Assembly (NCBI GenBank): GCA_046154585.1
Contig: JBJXDX010000153.1
Coordinates: 1-64,000, forward strand
DNA length: 64,000 bases
Direction of reading: 5' to 3'
Source: CADEFX01 sp046154585
GTDB lineage: Bacteria; Pseudomonadota; Alphaproteobacteria; Rhizobiales; Hyphomicrobiaceae
Part shown: positions 50,774 to 59,184 of the stretch, in pieces
How the letters are laid out: each line of letters starts with the position of its first letter
Numbering within the stretch: position 1 is the first letter of the stretch
Translations under genes and position numbers: made by a program
Notes under the pieces: model-generated
Databases searched by the model: none
Told to the model about the DNA's origin: nothing
The model's input: the letters and a program-made list of their open reading frames with translations, nothing else

Positions 50774-51838
50774 CTAATCGCCGAGCGACCGTATCCGCTC
50801 CTTGGCTTCGGGGTGCCCGAGCTGGTCCGCGCGCCGATACCAGAGGCGCGCCCGCTCCTTGTTGCCGACCATGCCAAACACGCCCAGCGACCACAGGCGA
50901 TTGGGATCATAGGTGGAGCCCAGGTTCAACGCGGCGGCCGCACTTCCCATCTCAACGGCGCGCTCGTACAGGGCTCTCGCGGCAACGACGTCTCCTCTCG
51001 AAAGAAGTTGATTGCTCTTGTCGAGAAGCTCCTTCAGTGCAACCTGGTCGAGCTTCTGTGCCGGCCTTGGCGATGCTGGTGGCGCCGCCATGAGCCATGC
51101 CGTCGTTCCTGCGGCGACAGTACCGTTGGTCCGCCGGAGCTCGACGGCGATTTCCAGCAACGAGGCAGACCACTCGGGAATCGTGATCTCCAACCGTGCC
51201 AGGGCATCGGGCTTCAGCAGCCACGAGTCGGAGCTGATCCGCTCGGCGCCTGTGAGGCTTGATCCAGAGGGCAGGCCGGAAAGAATAAGAATGTAGTTTG
51301 CGCGGCGCGCCTGCTCCGGCTCGATCTGCAACGGAAATCTCGAGGGCTTTTGCGGCTCCAGCCGCAGTGGCTCCTCGGGCGAGCCGATGGCCCGAAGGTC
51401 CACGGCTACAGTCGAGGGCGGCGCCTGATCCTTCCATTGGCTGATGAAGGCGCCAGTTGTCATGCTCTCCTGCCGCTGATCGTATCCAGGGCCGCCGCGG
51501 TCGCTAGCGAGTCGCCTCCGCGCGTCGTCCGCCGTTTGCTCAGGCTGCTGTTGCACGACGCCCAGAGTGATAAGGACGGCCAGTACGGCCGCGACGGTCG
51601 TGTTCAACGCCGTAGCAAGGACGAACAGCCACGGATTGATCGTCGCCCCGCGCTCCGGCAGGCGCGGTGCCGGAGGAGGCAAGAGCCGCCGGCTCGGATA
51701 GCCGTCATCCTGGTAGAGGTGTCGCTCTGGCTCGTCGCCGAGGCGCGACAACGCACCGTCCGGTGCAGGTGTCAGCTCCTGCAATCGCTCAAGGAGTCTC
51801 TTGAGCTCGCCTGTATTCGGATCTCTCGAATCGTTCAT
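50774..51838 (-). CDS. Membrane-anchored Sel1-repeat protein
   Basis: A 354-residue protein. The N-terminal 65 residues are a polar cytoplasmic region with a leucine-rich start (ELKRLLERLQEL) and a Pro-rich stretch. One TM helix follows (WLFVLATALNTTVAAVLAVLITLGVV, about 70-95). The periplasmic part has a beta-rich middle (SSLTGAERISSDSW, LEITIPEWSASLLEIAVEL) and C-terminal Sel1-like repeats (ARALYERAVEMGSAAAALNLGSTYDP, then ARLWYRRADQLGHPEAKERI). Sel1 repeats mediate protein contacts. It starts 104 bp after the TAXI binding-protein stop on the same strand and could be its membrane partner. Confidence 0.85.
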   Translation of the reverse strand: MNDSRDPNTGELKRLLERLQELTPAPDGALSRLGDEPERHLYQDDGYPSRRLLPPPAPRLPERGATINPWLFVLATALNTTVAAVLAVLITLGVVQQQPEQTADDARRRLASDRGGPGYDQRQESMTTGAFISQWKDQAPPSTVAVDLRAIGSPEEPLRLEPQKPSRFPLQIEPEQARRANYILILSGLPSGSSLTGAERISSDSWLLKPDALARLEITIPEWSASLLEIAVELRRTNGTVAAGTTAWLMAAPPASPRPAQKLDQVALKELLDKSNQLLSRGDVVAARALYERAVEMGSAAAALNLGSTYDPNRLWSLGVFGMVGNKERARLWYRRADQLGHPEAKERIRSLGD

Positions 51839-51942
51839 CGTGTATCTAGCCTGTGCCAGCGTCGCTCTTGATGTATCGGCTCAATCCGCTTGCTTGCGAT
51901 TTGGCGTCGCGCGTTCTCCCATCGGCGACGGAGGTGAATGCT

Positions 51943-53130
51943 TCATTGACGCGTCGACTGAGCGGGCTTGCGGGTCCAACTGACAAATTCATCGAACAAC
52001 TTCTGACGCTGCGCCGGCGACAGCGGAGTTGCTCCTGAAACATTGCTCAAGCGCAGGAAGTCCTCGAAACTTTTCTGCAACCAGGCCGCCTGCTCGGTCT
52101 TGGCACTGTCCAGCCACTGTTGCGCGGGGCCAAAACGGGTCCAGCCCGTCAAGGCGGCTCCCAGGTTGACGTCGCTCCACTTGGGATGCCGCGGCGGCCC
52201 GGCCAGCTCCGTCAAACCGCGAAAAAACAACGGAACGAATTTTTCGACCCTGCGGTACGACTCGTCATTGTCTTTCATAGTCCGCGTCAGCAGAATGGCG
52301 CTGACGGACACGGTCTCGATCATCGCGTCGGGCGGTATCAGCGTCGGATAGTCGTCCGCGCGAAACACTGCGGGCGCGTATCCTTCCTCCAGCGTCAGCG
52401 AGGAACGCAGACCCAACAGCCGGAGACTGCCGTCCTTGGGTAGCCCCGACACCAGGGGCAGCGGCTTGCCGCCAACGAGAAGCGCAGCCGCGATTTCGCC
52501 CGACCTGATCTGGTCCATCGCCGAGACAGGATCTGTCTGCACGATGTCCGCCTTGATGCCAAGCCGTTGCAGAACGTCGATCGCGGAAAACAATGCGTTG
52601 CCGTCGGCAAGTGGGACGGCGACCTTCTTGCCGCCCAGGTCCTCGATTGAGTTGACACTGCGGCCCGCCAGCACATGCACCTCTTCCCCGTAGAGGCTCG
52701 TCACGTAAGCGAGTTTGGTCTGGAGATTGCCGCCCAGCGCTTCGCCGGCCTTACCGCTGAGCAGCACATTGGACGGCAGGATGGCCATGTCGGCGCCGCG
52801 CAGATACAGCAGATCTTTGACGTTGCCCGCACCGCCGCTGCCCATAACCGGCACGAGACGGATTTCACCGCTTTCACCCAGCATTCCCGCAATATCCGCA
52901 GCCATGCCGACATACGAGTGCTGCTGATGGCTGGTGACAACGAGGAGCGCTTGCTCGTTGTGGGCGTTCCGCAACGCCTGCTGTTGCGCTGCAAGGCGCT
53001 GTTGGGCGCGCGGACCCTGCGCCTGCGTTTCGCTCGCCGCGATCACGCACGTCAGCAGCAGCACCAAAAACGGAAAGGAGGCGCGTACGCACACCTCCAC
53101 CCTTCGCATTCGTCGCGAAGACAACCGCAT
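51943..53130 (-). CDS. Orphan TAXI-family periplasmic binding protein
   Basis: A 395-residue periplasmic protein of the TAXI (TRAP-associated extracytoplasmic immunogenic) type. A Sec signal (FPFLVLLLTCVIAASETQAQ) is followed by a Gln/Ala-rich helical segment (RAQQRLAAQQQALRNAHNEQ), then the binding fold: VVTSHQQHSYVGMAADIAGML, GSGGAGNVKDLLYLRGADMAI and LADGNALFSAIDVLQRLGI. The start at 53130 has AGGGA upstream; the 16-codon extension to 53178 is less likely. No TRAP permease (DctQM or 4TM-12TM fusion) is adjacent, so it may be a sensor or ligand-delivery protein for the Sel1-repeat protein downstream. Confidence 0.88.
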   Translation of the reverse strand: MRLSSRRMRRVEVCVRASFPFLVLLLTCVIAASETQAQGPRAQQRLAAQQQALRNAHNEQALLVVTSHQQHSYVGMAADIAGMLGESGEIRLVPVMGSGGAGNVKDLLYLRGADMAILPSNVLLSGKAGEALGGNLQTKLAYVTSLYGEEVHVLAGRSVNSIEDLGGKKVAVPLADGNALFSAIDVLQRLGIKADIVQTDPVSAMDQIRSGEIAAALLVGGKPLPLVSGLPKDGSLRLLGLRSSLTLEEGYAPAVFRADDYPTLIPPDAMIETVSVSAILLTRTMKDNDESYRRVEKFVPLFFRGLTELAGPPRHPKWSDVNLGAALTGWTRFGPAQQWLDSAKTEQAAWLQKSFEDFLRLSNVSGATPLSPAQRQKLFDEFVSWTRKPAQSTRQ

Positions 53131-53257
53131 GTGAAATCCCTCTTGCCGCGAACGAGCACCTGTTGGGCCTCGGCTCACTCGCAGTGCACTGGCGCTGACT
53201 GCTCCCGCCGCATTCGCGCCATTCCTCCATACAGTAGTGCTTGCCCGGCGCTTCGTC

Positions 53258-53305
53258 TACCTTGGATTGGAGATCGAGTTACCTTGGATTGGAACTTTAA
53301 GTTCC
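53258..53305. promoter_or_regulatory. 22-bp-period direct repeat plus palindrome upstream of the MHYT gene
   Basis: TACCTTGGATTGGA occurs at 53258-53271 and again at 53280-53293, exactly 22 bp apart (two helical turns). The second copy runs into the palindrome GGAACTT-T-AAGTTCC (53291-53305). The block ends 43 bp before the MHYT gene and 127 bp from the TAXI gene's start on the other strand, so it could control either direction. Confidence 0.6.
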
Positions 53306-53348
53306 GGCGGACGCCACTCCCAACCGGAGCTGCAGAGAGGGGACCAAC

Positions 53349-54077
53349 ATGACCGCACTCTACAATCCCACGCTTGTGCTCTTGTCGATTGGCGTGGCCA
53401 TTCTCGGCTCTTTGGCCGCGCTTGGCCTGACCGCACGATCGCACGATCACCATCCCGACGCCTGGCAATCGAGCTTCGTGCTCGTCAACGGCGGCCTGAT
53501 CATGGGCAGCACGATTTGGTCAATGCATTTCGTCGCCATGATGGCTGTCGATCTGCCGATCCTGGTCAACTACAATCTCATTGAAACCGTCGGCTCGACC
53601 TGCCTTGCCATCTTCAGCACGGGCGTCGCCCTTTACATCACGAGCACGCGCAGGCTCGGTACCTTGAGCATCCCGCTCGGGGCCGTGTTCATGGGCCTCG
53701 GTATCGCCGGAATGCACTATCTCGGCATGAGCGCCATTCGCGGATGCGGCCTCGCCTATGACTTCCGGCTGGTCGCAGCGTCGGTCGCCATTGCCATCGT
53801 GGCGTCCATGGCGGCCCTGTGGTTCGCCTTCTACAAGCGCGGCATCTTGACGACGCTAGCCGGCGGGGTGGTGCAGGGGCTGGCCATCGCCTCGATGCAC
53901 TACACGGCGATGGCGGCAACGTATTTCGTACCGCTCGACGCGACTGTCCGCTTGAGCGCACCGCTGTTCCGGCAAAGCTCGCTGGCGTACATGATCGCGT
54001 GCGCTATGGCGGTCATAGCCATCGGCAATCTCTTGCTGCTGGCGGCTATTTCCCCGCGCCAGAACACGTACAATTGA
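53349..54077 (+). CDS. MHYT-domain membrane sensor without an output domain
   Basis: A 242-residue membrane protein with seven predicted TM helices. Three MHYT-type motifs are seen: SMHFVAM (about 58), GMHYLGM (about 125) and SMHYTAM (about 182). In this family the Met and His residues are predicted to bind copper and sense O2, CO or NO. Most members carry a GGDEF/EAL or kinase domain; this one ends in a short tail, so it must signal through a partner or act alone. AGAGGGG lies before the ATG. Regulation may involve the repeat block upstream. Confidence 0.9.
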   Translation: MTALYNPTLVLLSIGVAILGSLAALGLTARSHDHHPDAWQSSFVLVNGGLIMGSTIWSMHFVAMMAVDLPILVNYNLIETVGSTCLAIFSTGVALYITSTRRLGTLSIPLGAVFMGLGIAGMHYLGMSAIRGCGLAYDFRLVAASVAIAIVASMAALWFAFYKRGILTTLAGGVVQGLAIASMHYTAMAATYFVPLDATVRLSAPLFRQSSLAYMIACAMAVIAIGNLLLLAAISPRQNTYN

Positions 54078-54101
54078 TTGAGAAGGGGGCCGCGACCGAT
54101 C

Positions 54102-55283
54102 TCAGGCCGCGCTCCGTCCCCACAACCTATCCGAGGTGATGCGCGCACCTTCCGCGGCTGCGGCGAGTTTCAGCCACACCACGTCCTCGGCTACGTATTC
54201 GCGGCCGGCAAACGTGCCAAATCCGCAATCCGTGCCGGCAATCACACGTTCGCGGTCACCGACAGCAGCCACGGCCTCACTCAGGCGACGCGCGACGACC
54301 TTTGGATGCTCGACAAAATTTGTCGTCGTATCCAGGACACCCGGAACCAGCAGCATGTGCGGCGGCAGCGGATGGGCCCGCAGCGCCTCGTACTCGTGCT
54401 GATGGCGCGGATTGGCGAACTCGATCGACAGCGCGCCGACGTTGGCGCGATAGAGCTCGGGCAGAATGGTGGCCATGGCGATGTCGTAGATGTGCGGGCC
54501 GTCGTTGTTGCCCCAGCAGACGTGCAGCCGCACGCGATCGCGCGGAATACCGGCGATGCCGGTGTTGATGGCGGCGACGTGCAGCTCGAGCTGCTTCAGG
54601 AACGCGCGCTCGTCCAGATGACCGAAGAAGCGGTGCCGCTCCATGGCGAGGTCAGGGGCATCGATCTGCAGCACATGTCCTGCCTCGTGGATGGCGCGAT
54701 ACTCGTTGGCCAATGCCGCCGCGAGCGCCATCAAATAGGTCTCGTGGCTGTCATAGTGCTGGTTGAGCATGGTGGTGGCGACGATGCCGGGCGACGGCGC
54801 CGTCATGAAGGTCTCGCGAAAGCCGGTGCCAAGCTTGCGCAGGCGCTCGGCGTCCTCGCGGATGGGTGCGCCGTTGATGTACTCGACCGCCGACAGCGCG
54901 GCTGGTGCGTTCGTGACGCGGGCCGAGTGCGGGAACCGTGCCGCCATTTGCCGGTAGTAACTCGGAAACTCGATCTGGTCGCGTGCCGGAGGGCGTTTGG
55001 ATTCGCCGCCGAATCCGCACATGCAGCGCGGCACGTAGGTCTGGAAGCCGACACGTGACTGCTCGCCGTCGTTGCCGACATCGACGCCTGCCTTGACCTG
55101 ACTTTCGATAACATGGCCGGTTGCCGCTTCGATCTGGCGGGCGAGCGCGGTCGTGTCGATGCTCTCGCCGGCCTCCTGCCGGATCAGCAGATCGGACAGC
55201 GTCTCGTTGCGCGGCAGACTCCCGACGTGGGTGGTCAAGATGCGATCGGTGCTGGTCAGCATGGGCTTCCCTGTATTGGCCAT
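54102..55283 (-). CDS. Cobalamin-independent methionine synthase (MetE C-terminal)-like protein
   Basis: A 393-residue protein of the MetE C-terminal/epoxyalkane:CoM transferase-like superfamily. Zinc-ligand candidates are His in TTHVGSLPRNE near residue 19, Cys in RLHVCWGNNDG near 255 and Cys in GTDCGFGTFAGR near 350. It lacks the N-terminal half of true MetE, so it is unlikely to make methionine from methyltetrahydrofolate by itself. The segment AGVDVGNDGEQSRVGF is typical of the standalone group, whose reactions include thiol/methyl transfer. It is 69 bp downstream of the second peptide-type ABC importer, same strand. Confidence 0.9.
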   Translation of the reverse strand: MANTGKPMLTSTDRILTTHVGSLPRNETLSDLLIRQEAGESIDTTALARQIEAATGHVIESQVKAGVDVGNDGEQSRVGFQTYVPRCMCGFGGESKRPPARDQIEFPSYYRQMAARFPHSARVTNAPAALSAVEYINGAPIREDAERLRKLGTGFRETFMTAPSPGIVATTMLNQHYDSHETYLMALAAALANEYRAIHEAGHVLQIDAPDLAMERHRFFGHLDERAFLKQLELHVAAINTGIAGIPRDRVRLHVCWGNNDGPHIYDIAMATILPELYRANVGALSIEFANPRHQHEYEALRAHPLPPHMLLVPGVLDTTTNFVEHPKVVARRLSEAVAAVGDRERVIAGTDCGFGTFAGREYVAEDVVWLKLAAAAEGARITSDRLWGRSAA

Positions 55284-55352
55284 GTTGTTGCGTTGTGGGC
55301 TTTCCGACGGTCACGATAACACGATCGAGAACCAATCGCTCACACTCGAGAT

Positions 55353-56363
55353 TCAGGCCGTCCGCTGCAACGGCGCCGTGTCGCCGCCAGCAGGGCGCCG
55401 TAGGCACGCGACATGATGGCCGGGCGAGACCTCGAGCAGCGGCGGGTCTGTGACGCTGCATTCGGGCAGGGCGTATGCACAGCGTGTGTGAAAGCGGCAG
55501 CCGCTCGGCGGCCGCATCGGGCTCGGCACGTCGCCTTGCAGAATGATGCGATTCCTTCTGCGTCGCGTTGGGTCGGGTGAGGGGGCCGCCGCGAGCAGCG
55601 CCTCGGAGTAGGGATGCAGCGGCGTCGCGAACAGGGAGCGCTTGTCGGCCAGCTCGACGATGCGGCCGAGGTACATGACGGCGACTCGATGGCTCACATG
55701 CCGCACGATCGCCAGATCATGGCTGACGAACAGGTAGGCGAGTTTCAGCTCGTCCTGGAGCCGCATCATCAGGTTGAGCACTTGTGCGCGCACCGAGACA
55801 TCCAATGCCGACACCGGCTCGTCGGCGACGATGACATCCGGATTGACGGATAGGGCCTTGGCGATGCCGAGGCGTTGGCGCTGGCCACCCGAGAACTCGT
55901 GCGGGTATTTGGCCATGGCCTCGGCGCGCAGCCCGACGCGCTCGAACAGCTCGGCGACGAGGCGCTGCCGGTCTTTTCCGGTGCCGATGCCGAAGTTCTC
56001 CATGGGCTCGCCGACGATCGTGCCGGCCGTCAGCCGCGGATTGAGCGACGAGTACGGATCCTGAAACACGATCTGGACCCGCCGGCGGTGCTCCCACATC
56101 CGCGCCGGAGACAGGTCGGTCACGTCGACGCCGCCGAGCCGAATGCGGCCGGCCGTCGGCTCGAGAAGCTTCAGCACCATGCGGCTGACCGTTGTCTTGC
56201 CGCAGCCGGATTCGCCGACGAGGCCCAGCGTCTCGGCGCGCCTGATCGTGAAGCTGACGCCATCGACAGCGCGCACGACACCCTGCTGGCGGCCGAGCAA
56301 CCCGCCCGTGACGGGGAAATGCTTGACGAGGCCTTCGACCTCGAGGCTCGGCGTATCCATCAT
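55353..56363 (-). CDS. Peptide-type ABC transporter ATP-binding protein (DppF/OppF family)
   Basis: A 336-residue ATPase. Walker A GESGCGKTT (about 49-57), the VFQDPYSSLNPR Q-loop segment, signature FSGGQRQR, Walker B IVADEPVSALD and SHDLAIV are intact. The C-terminus contains the oligopeptide-type Cys cluster (GCRFHTRCAYALPEC). The start overlaps the partner ATPase gene by 4 bases. It is the second ATPase of a complete importer and, unlike in the first importer, is not fused to its partner. Confidence 0.95.
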   Translation of the reverse strand: MMDTPSLEVEGLVKHFPVTGGLLGRQQGVVRAVDGVSFTIRRAETLGLVGESGCGKTTVSRMVLKLLEPTAGRIRLGGVDVTDLSPARMWEHRRRVQIVFQDPYSSLNPRLTAGTIVGEPMENFGIGTGKDRQRLVAELFERVGLRAEAMAKYPHEFSGGQRQRLGIAKALSVNPDVIVADEPVSALDVSVRAQVLNLMMRLQDELKLAYLFVSHDLAIVRHVSHRVAVMYLGRIVELADKRSLFATPLHPYSEALLAAAPSPDPTRRRRNRIILQGDVPSPMRPPSGCRFHTRCAYALPECSVTDPPLLEVSPGHHVACLRRPAGGDTAPLQRTA

Positions 56364-57361
56364 GCCGCTGCCTCGGCAACGCGCGTGGCTTCCCAGCAGG
56401 CAGCAAGATGTCCGGCACCCGTGTCGAGCAGCGCAGGCGCTTCGGCGCGGCAGCGCGGGACTACGAAATCGCAGCGCGGTGCGAACGGACAGCCCACGAT
56501 CTCACGTGTCAGCGCCGGGACGATGCCGGGGATCTCCGCAAGCTTGGGACGTGCGCCACTGGCATCGGCATCGCCGTCGGCTCCGGGCAGAGCCCGCAGC
56601 AGGCCCCGGGTGTAAGGATGGGAGGGTCGCGCGAACAGATCGCCGACGTCCGCCTGCTCTGCCACGCGTCCCGCGTACATGACGATGACGCGCTCGCATG
56701 TCTCGGCCACCACGCCCAGGTCGTGGGTGATGAGGACGATGGCCGTGCCGAGCTTCTCCTTCAACTCCAGCATCAGGTCGAGGATCTGGGCCTGGATCGT
56801 GACGTCCAGCGCGGTCGTGGGCTCGTCGGCGATGAGCACCTGCGGATTGCAGCACAGCGCAATGGCAATCATCACGCGCTGGCGCATGCCGCCGGAGAGC
56901 TGATGGGGATACTCGTCGAGCCGGCGGCGAGCATCGGCAATGCGGACGAGATCCAGCATCTCGTGGGCGCGGTCCATGGCGGCGCGCCAGGGGATCCCCA
57001 TGTGACGCACGACGCTTTCGGCAATCTGCGTGCCGACCGTGAGCACGGGGTTGAGGCTCGTCATCGGCTCCTGGAAGATCATCGATATCTTGTGGCCGCG
57101 CAGCTCACGCATGGCCTCCTGCGGCAGCATCGTCAGCTCCTGGCCGTCAAACTTGATCGAGCCGCCGACGATGCGGCCGGTCTCGGGCGCGATCAGACGC
57201 AGGATGGACAGTGCCGTCACCGACTTGCCGCAGCCGGACTCGCCGACGATGCCGAGCGTTTCGCCCGCCGAGAGATCGAAGGATACGCCGTCCACCGCGC
57301 GCACGACGCCATCGGTGGTGAAGAATTGTGTTTTGAGGTCGCGCACCTGCAGCAGGCTCAC
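56360..57361 (-). CDS. Peptide-type ABC transporter ATP-binding protein (DppD/OppD family)
   Basis: A 333-residue ATPase with Walker A GESGCGKSV (about 40-48), Q-loop IFQEPMTSLNPVL, signature LSGGMRQR, Walker B LIADEPTTALD and THDLGVVAE. The C-terminal Cys segment (GCPFAPRCDF) matches the family. It overlaps the upstream permease stop and the downstream ATPase start by 4 bases each, showing strict translational coupling. Confidence 0.95.
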   Translation of the reverse strand: MSLLQVRDLKTQFFTTDGVVRAVDGVSFDLSAGETLGIVGESGCGKSVTALSILRLIAPETGRIVGGSIKFDGQELTMLPQEAMRELRGHKISMIFQEPMTSLNPVLTVGTQIAESVVRHMGIPWRAAMDRAHEMLDLVRIADARRRLDEYPHQLSGGMRQRVMIAIALCCNPQVLIADEPTTALDVTIQAQILDLMLELKEKLGTAIVLITHDLGVVAETCERVIVMYAGRVAEQADVGDLFARPSHPYTRGLLRALPGADGDADASGARPKLAEIPGIVPALTREIVGCPFAPRCDFVVPRCRAEAPALLDTGAGHLAACWEATRVAEAAA

Positions 57362-58236
57362 AGGCGCCTCGCCAGTCTGGGGTCGAGGCGGTCGCGCAAT
57401 CCGTCACCCAGCATGTTGACCGCGAGCACGGTGGCGGCCAGGAACGCGCCCGGAATAAGGATGGTCCACGGCGCGATCTGAAAGAACGTGCGGCCCTGGG
57501 CAATGATGTTGCCCCAACTCGGGATCTCGGGCGGGACGCCTGCGCCGAGGAACGACAGGCCGGCCTCGATCAGCATGGCGGAGGCGCACACATACGTCGC
57601 CTGCACGATCAAGGGCGCGAGCGTGTTCGGCAGGATGTGCCGGACCAGCAGCTTGGTATTGCGTGTGCCGCCGGCGATGGCGCTCTCGACGTAGGGTTGG
57701 GCACGGATCGACAGCACGATGGAGCGCACGACGCGGACGACACGCGGCACCTCCGGCACGAGAATGGCGACGATGACGATGCCAAGGCCGGGCCGCGACA
57801 GCGTGATGAGGGCGATGGCGAGCAGGATCGACGGAATGGCCATGATGCCATCCATGACGCGCATCATGATGGCGTCGATGCGCTTGAAGTAGCCGCAGAC
57901 GAGACCCAAGGTGAGGCCGATCACGCTGGCAAGCGCAGCCACCACAAAGCCTACGATCAGCGAGACGCGTGCACCGTAGATGGTGCGCGAGAACACGTCG
58001 CGGCCGAACTGATCGGTGCCGAACCAGAACCGCTCGGACGGTGGACGCAAGCGGTTGATCGGCGCCTGGCGAAACGGATCGCTGGCAATCAGTGGCGCGG
58101 CAATCGCCATTGCCACGAGGGCGACGAGCAGGAGTGCTCCCAGCGCGATGGTCGGGTTGCGGCGGACAAAATTCGTCAGGCCCACGATCGGCGATGCGGA
58201 GCGCTGCAGGTCGTCAGCTGTGGCGGTGAGCGTCAC
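57358..58236 (-). CDS. Peptide-type ABC transporter permease (DppC/OppC family)
   Basis: A 292-residue permease with an OppC N-terminal region (NPTIALGALLLVALVAMAIAAPLIA), the FGTDQFGRDVFSRTIYGARVSL signature near 70-92, and the EAA-type loop YVESAIAGGTRNTKLLVRHILPNT. The start is a GTG two bases after the DppB-type stop; the frame extends further upstream but would run into the permease gene. Both permease genes are adjacent and of normal length. Confidence 0.93.
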   Translation of the reverse strand: MTLTATADDLQRSASPIVGLTNFVRRNPTIALGALLLVALVAMAIAAPLIASDPFRQAPINRLRPPSERFWFGTDQFGRDVFSRTIYGARVSLIVGFVVAALASVIGLTLGLVCGYFKRIDAIMMRVMDGIMAIPSILLAIALITLSRPGLGIVIVAILVPEVPRVVRVVRSIVLSIRAQPYVESAIAGGTRNTKLLVRHILPNTLAPLIVQATYVCASAMLIEAGLSFLGAGVPPEIPSWGNIIAQGRTFFQIAPWTILIPGAFLAATVLAVNMLGDGLRDRLDPRLARRL

Positions 58237-58238
58237 GA

Positions 58239-59180
58239 TCAGTACCGGATGCGCGGATCGAGGAAGACGTAGGAGATGTCGATGATGAGATTGACGAGCA
58301 CCTTGGCTGCCGCGAACACGATGATGAGCCCCTGCACGATGGGGTAGTCGCGCTTCAGCACGGCATCTACGGTGAGCCGGCCGAGGCCCGGGATGTTGAA
58401 CACAGTCTCTGTGATGACGACGCCCGATATCAGTAGCGCGATGCCGATGCCGATCACGGTGACGATCGGGACCGAGGCGTTCTTCAGCGCATGCAGCAGC
58501 AGGACGCGGCTGGTGGCAAGACCCTTGGAGTCCGCCGTGCGGATGTAGTCCTGGGCCAGCACTTCGAGCATGGACGCGCGCGTGATGCGCGCAATGAGCG
58601 CCATGTAGGTGATACCAAGCGCGAACGACGGCAGGATCAGGCTCTCGGCCCACGGCCACAGACCCTCGCCGATCGGCCGGTAGCCCTGCACCGGCAGCCA
58701 GCCCAGCTTCACCGCAAAGACGTAGATGAGGACGTAGCCGACAAGAAAGACAGGCATAGCAAAGCCCATCACCGCGAACGCCATGACCAATCGGTCAATG
58801 GTCCGGCGAGCCTTCCAAGCCGCCAGCACACCAAGCGGAATGGCGAGAAGCACGGCCACGGCCAGCGTCGACAGCGTCAGCGACACCGTCGGCTCCAGCC
58901 GCTGCATGATCAGGTGGCCCACCGGCAGGTTCGAGAAAATGGACGTGCCGAAGTCGCCGTGCAGCATGCCGAGCAGCCAGACGGCGAACTGCTCGAGGAT
59001 GGGCCGGTCGAGGCCGAGCTTGCTGCGCACAGCGGCGATCTGCTGGGTCGTCGCGTCCTCGCCGGCGATGATGGCAGCCGGATCGCCTGGTGCCAGACGC
59101 AGCAGGAAGAACACGAACACGGCAACCACCACCATGACGGGAATGGTGGCGAGCAGCCGACGCAAAATGTAAGCGGTCAT
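58239..59180 (-). CDS. Peptide-type ABC transporter permease (DppB/OppB family)
   Basis: A 313-residue permease with about six TM helices. N-terminal LRLAPGDPAAIIAGEDAT, LGLDRPILEQFAVWLLGMLHGDFGTSIFSN and the loop YIRTADSKGLATSRVLLLHALKNASVPIVTV are standard for DppB. It begins 4 bp after the binding-protein stop and ends 2 bp before the next permease start. Confidence 0.95.
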   Translation of the reverse strand: MTAYILRRLLATIPVMVVVAVFVFFLLRLAPGDPAAIIAGEDATTQQIAAVRSKLGLDRPILEQFAVWLLGMLHGDFGTSIFSNLPVGHLIMQRLEPTVSLTLSTLAVAVLLAIPLGVLAAWKARRTIDRLVMAFAVMGFAMPVFLVGYVLIYVFAVKLGWLPVQGYRPIGEGLWPWAESLILPSFALGITYMALIARITRASMLEVLAQDYIRTADSKGLATSRVLLLHALKNASVPIVTVIGIGIALLISGVVITETVFNIPGLGRLTVDAVLKRDYPIVQGLIIVFAAAKVLVNLIIDISYVFLDPRIRY

Positions 59181-59184
59181 CGGC

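Noticed and set aside
57358..58659. Long start for the DppC-type permease of the second importer
   Set aside because: The extra N-terminal 141 codons run inside the DppB-type gene in another frame; the GTG two bases after the DppB stop gives the normal family length.
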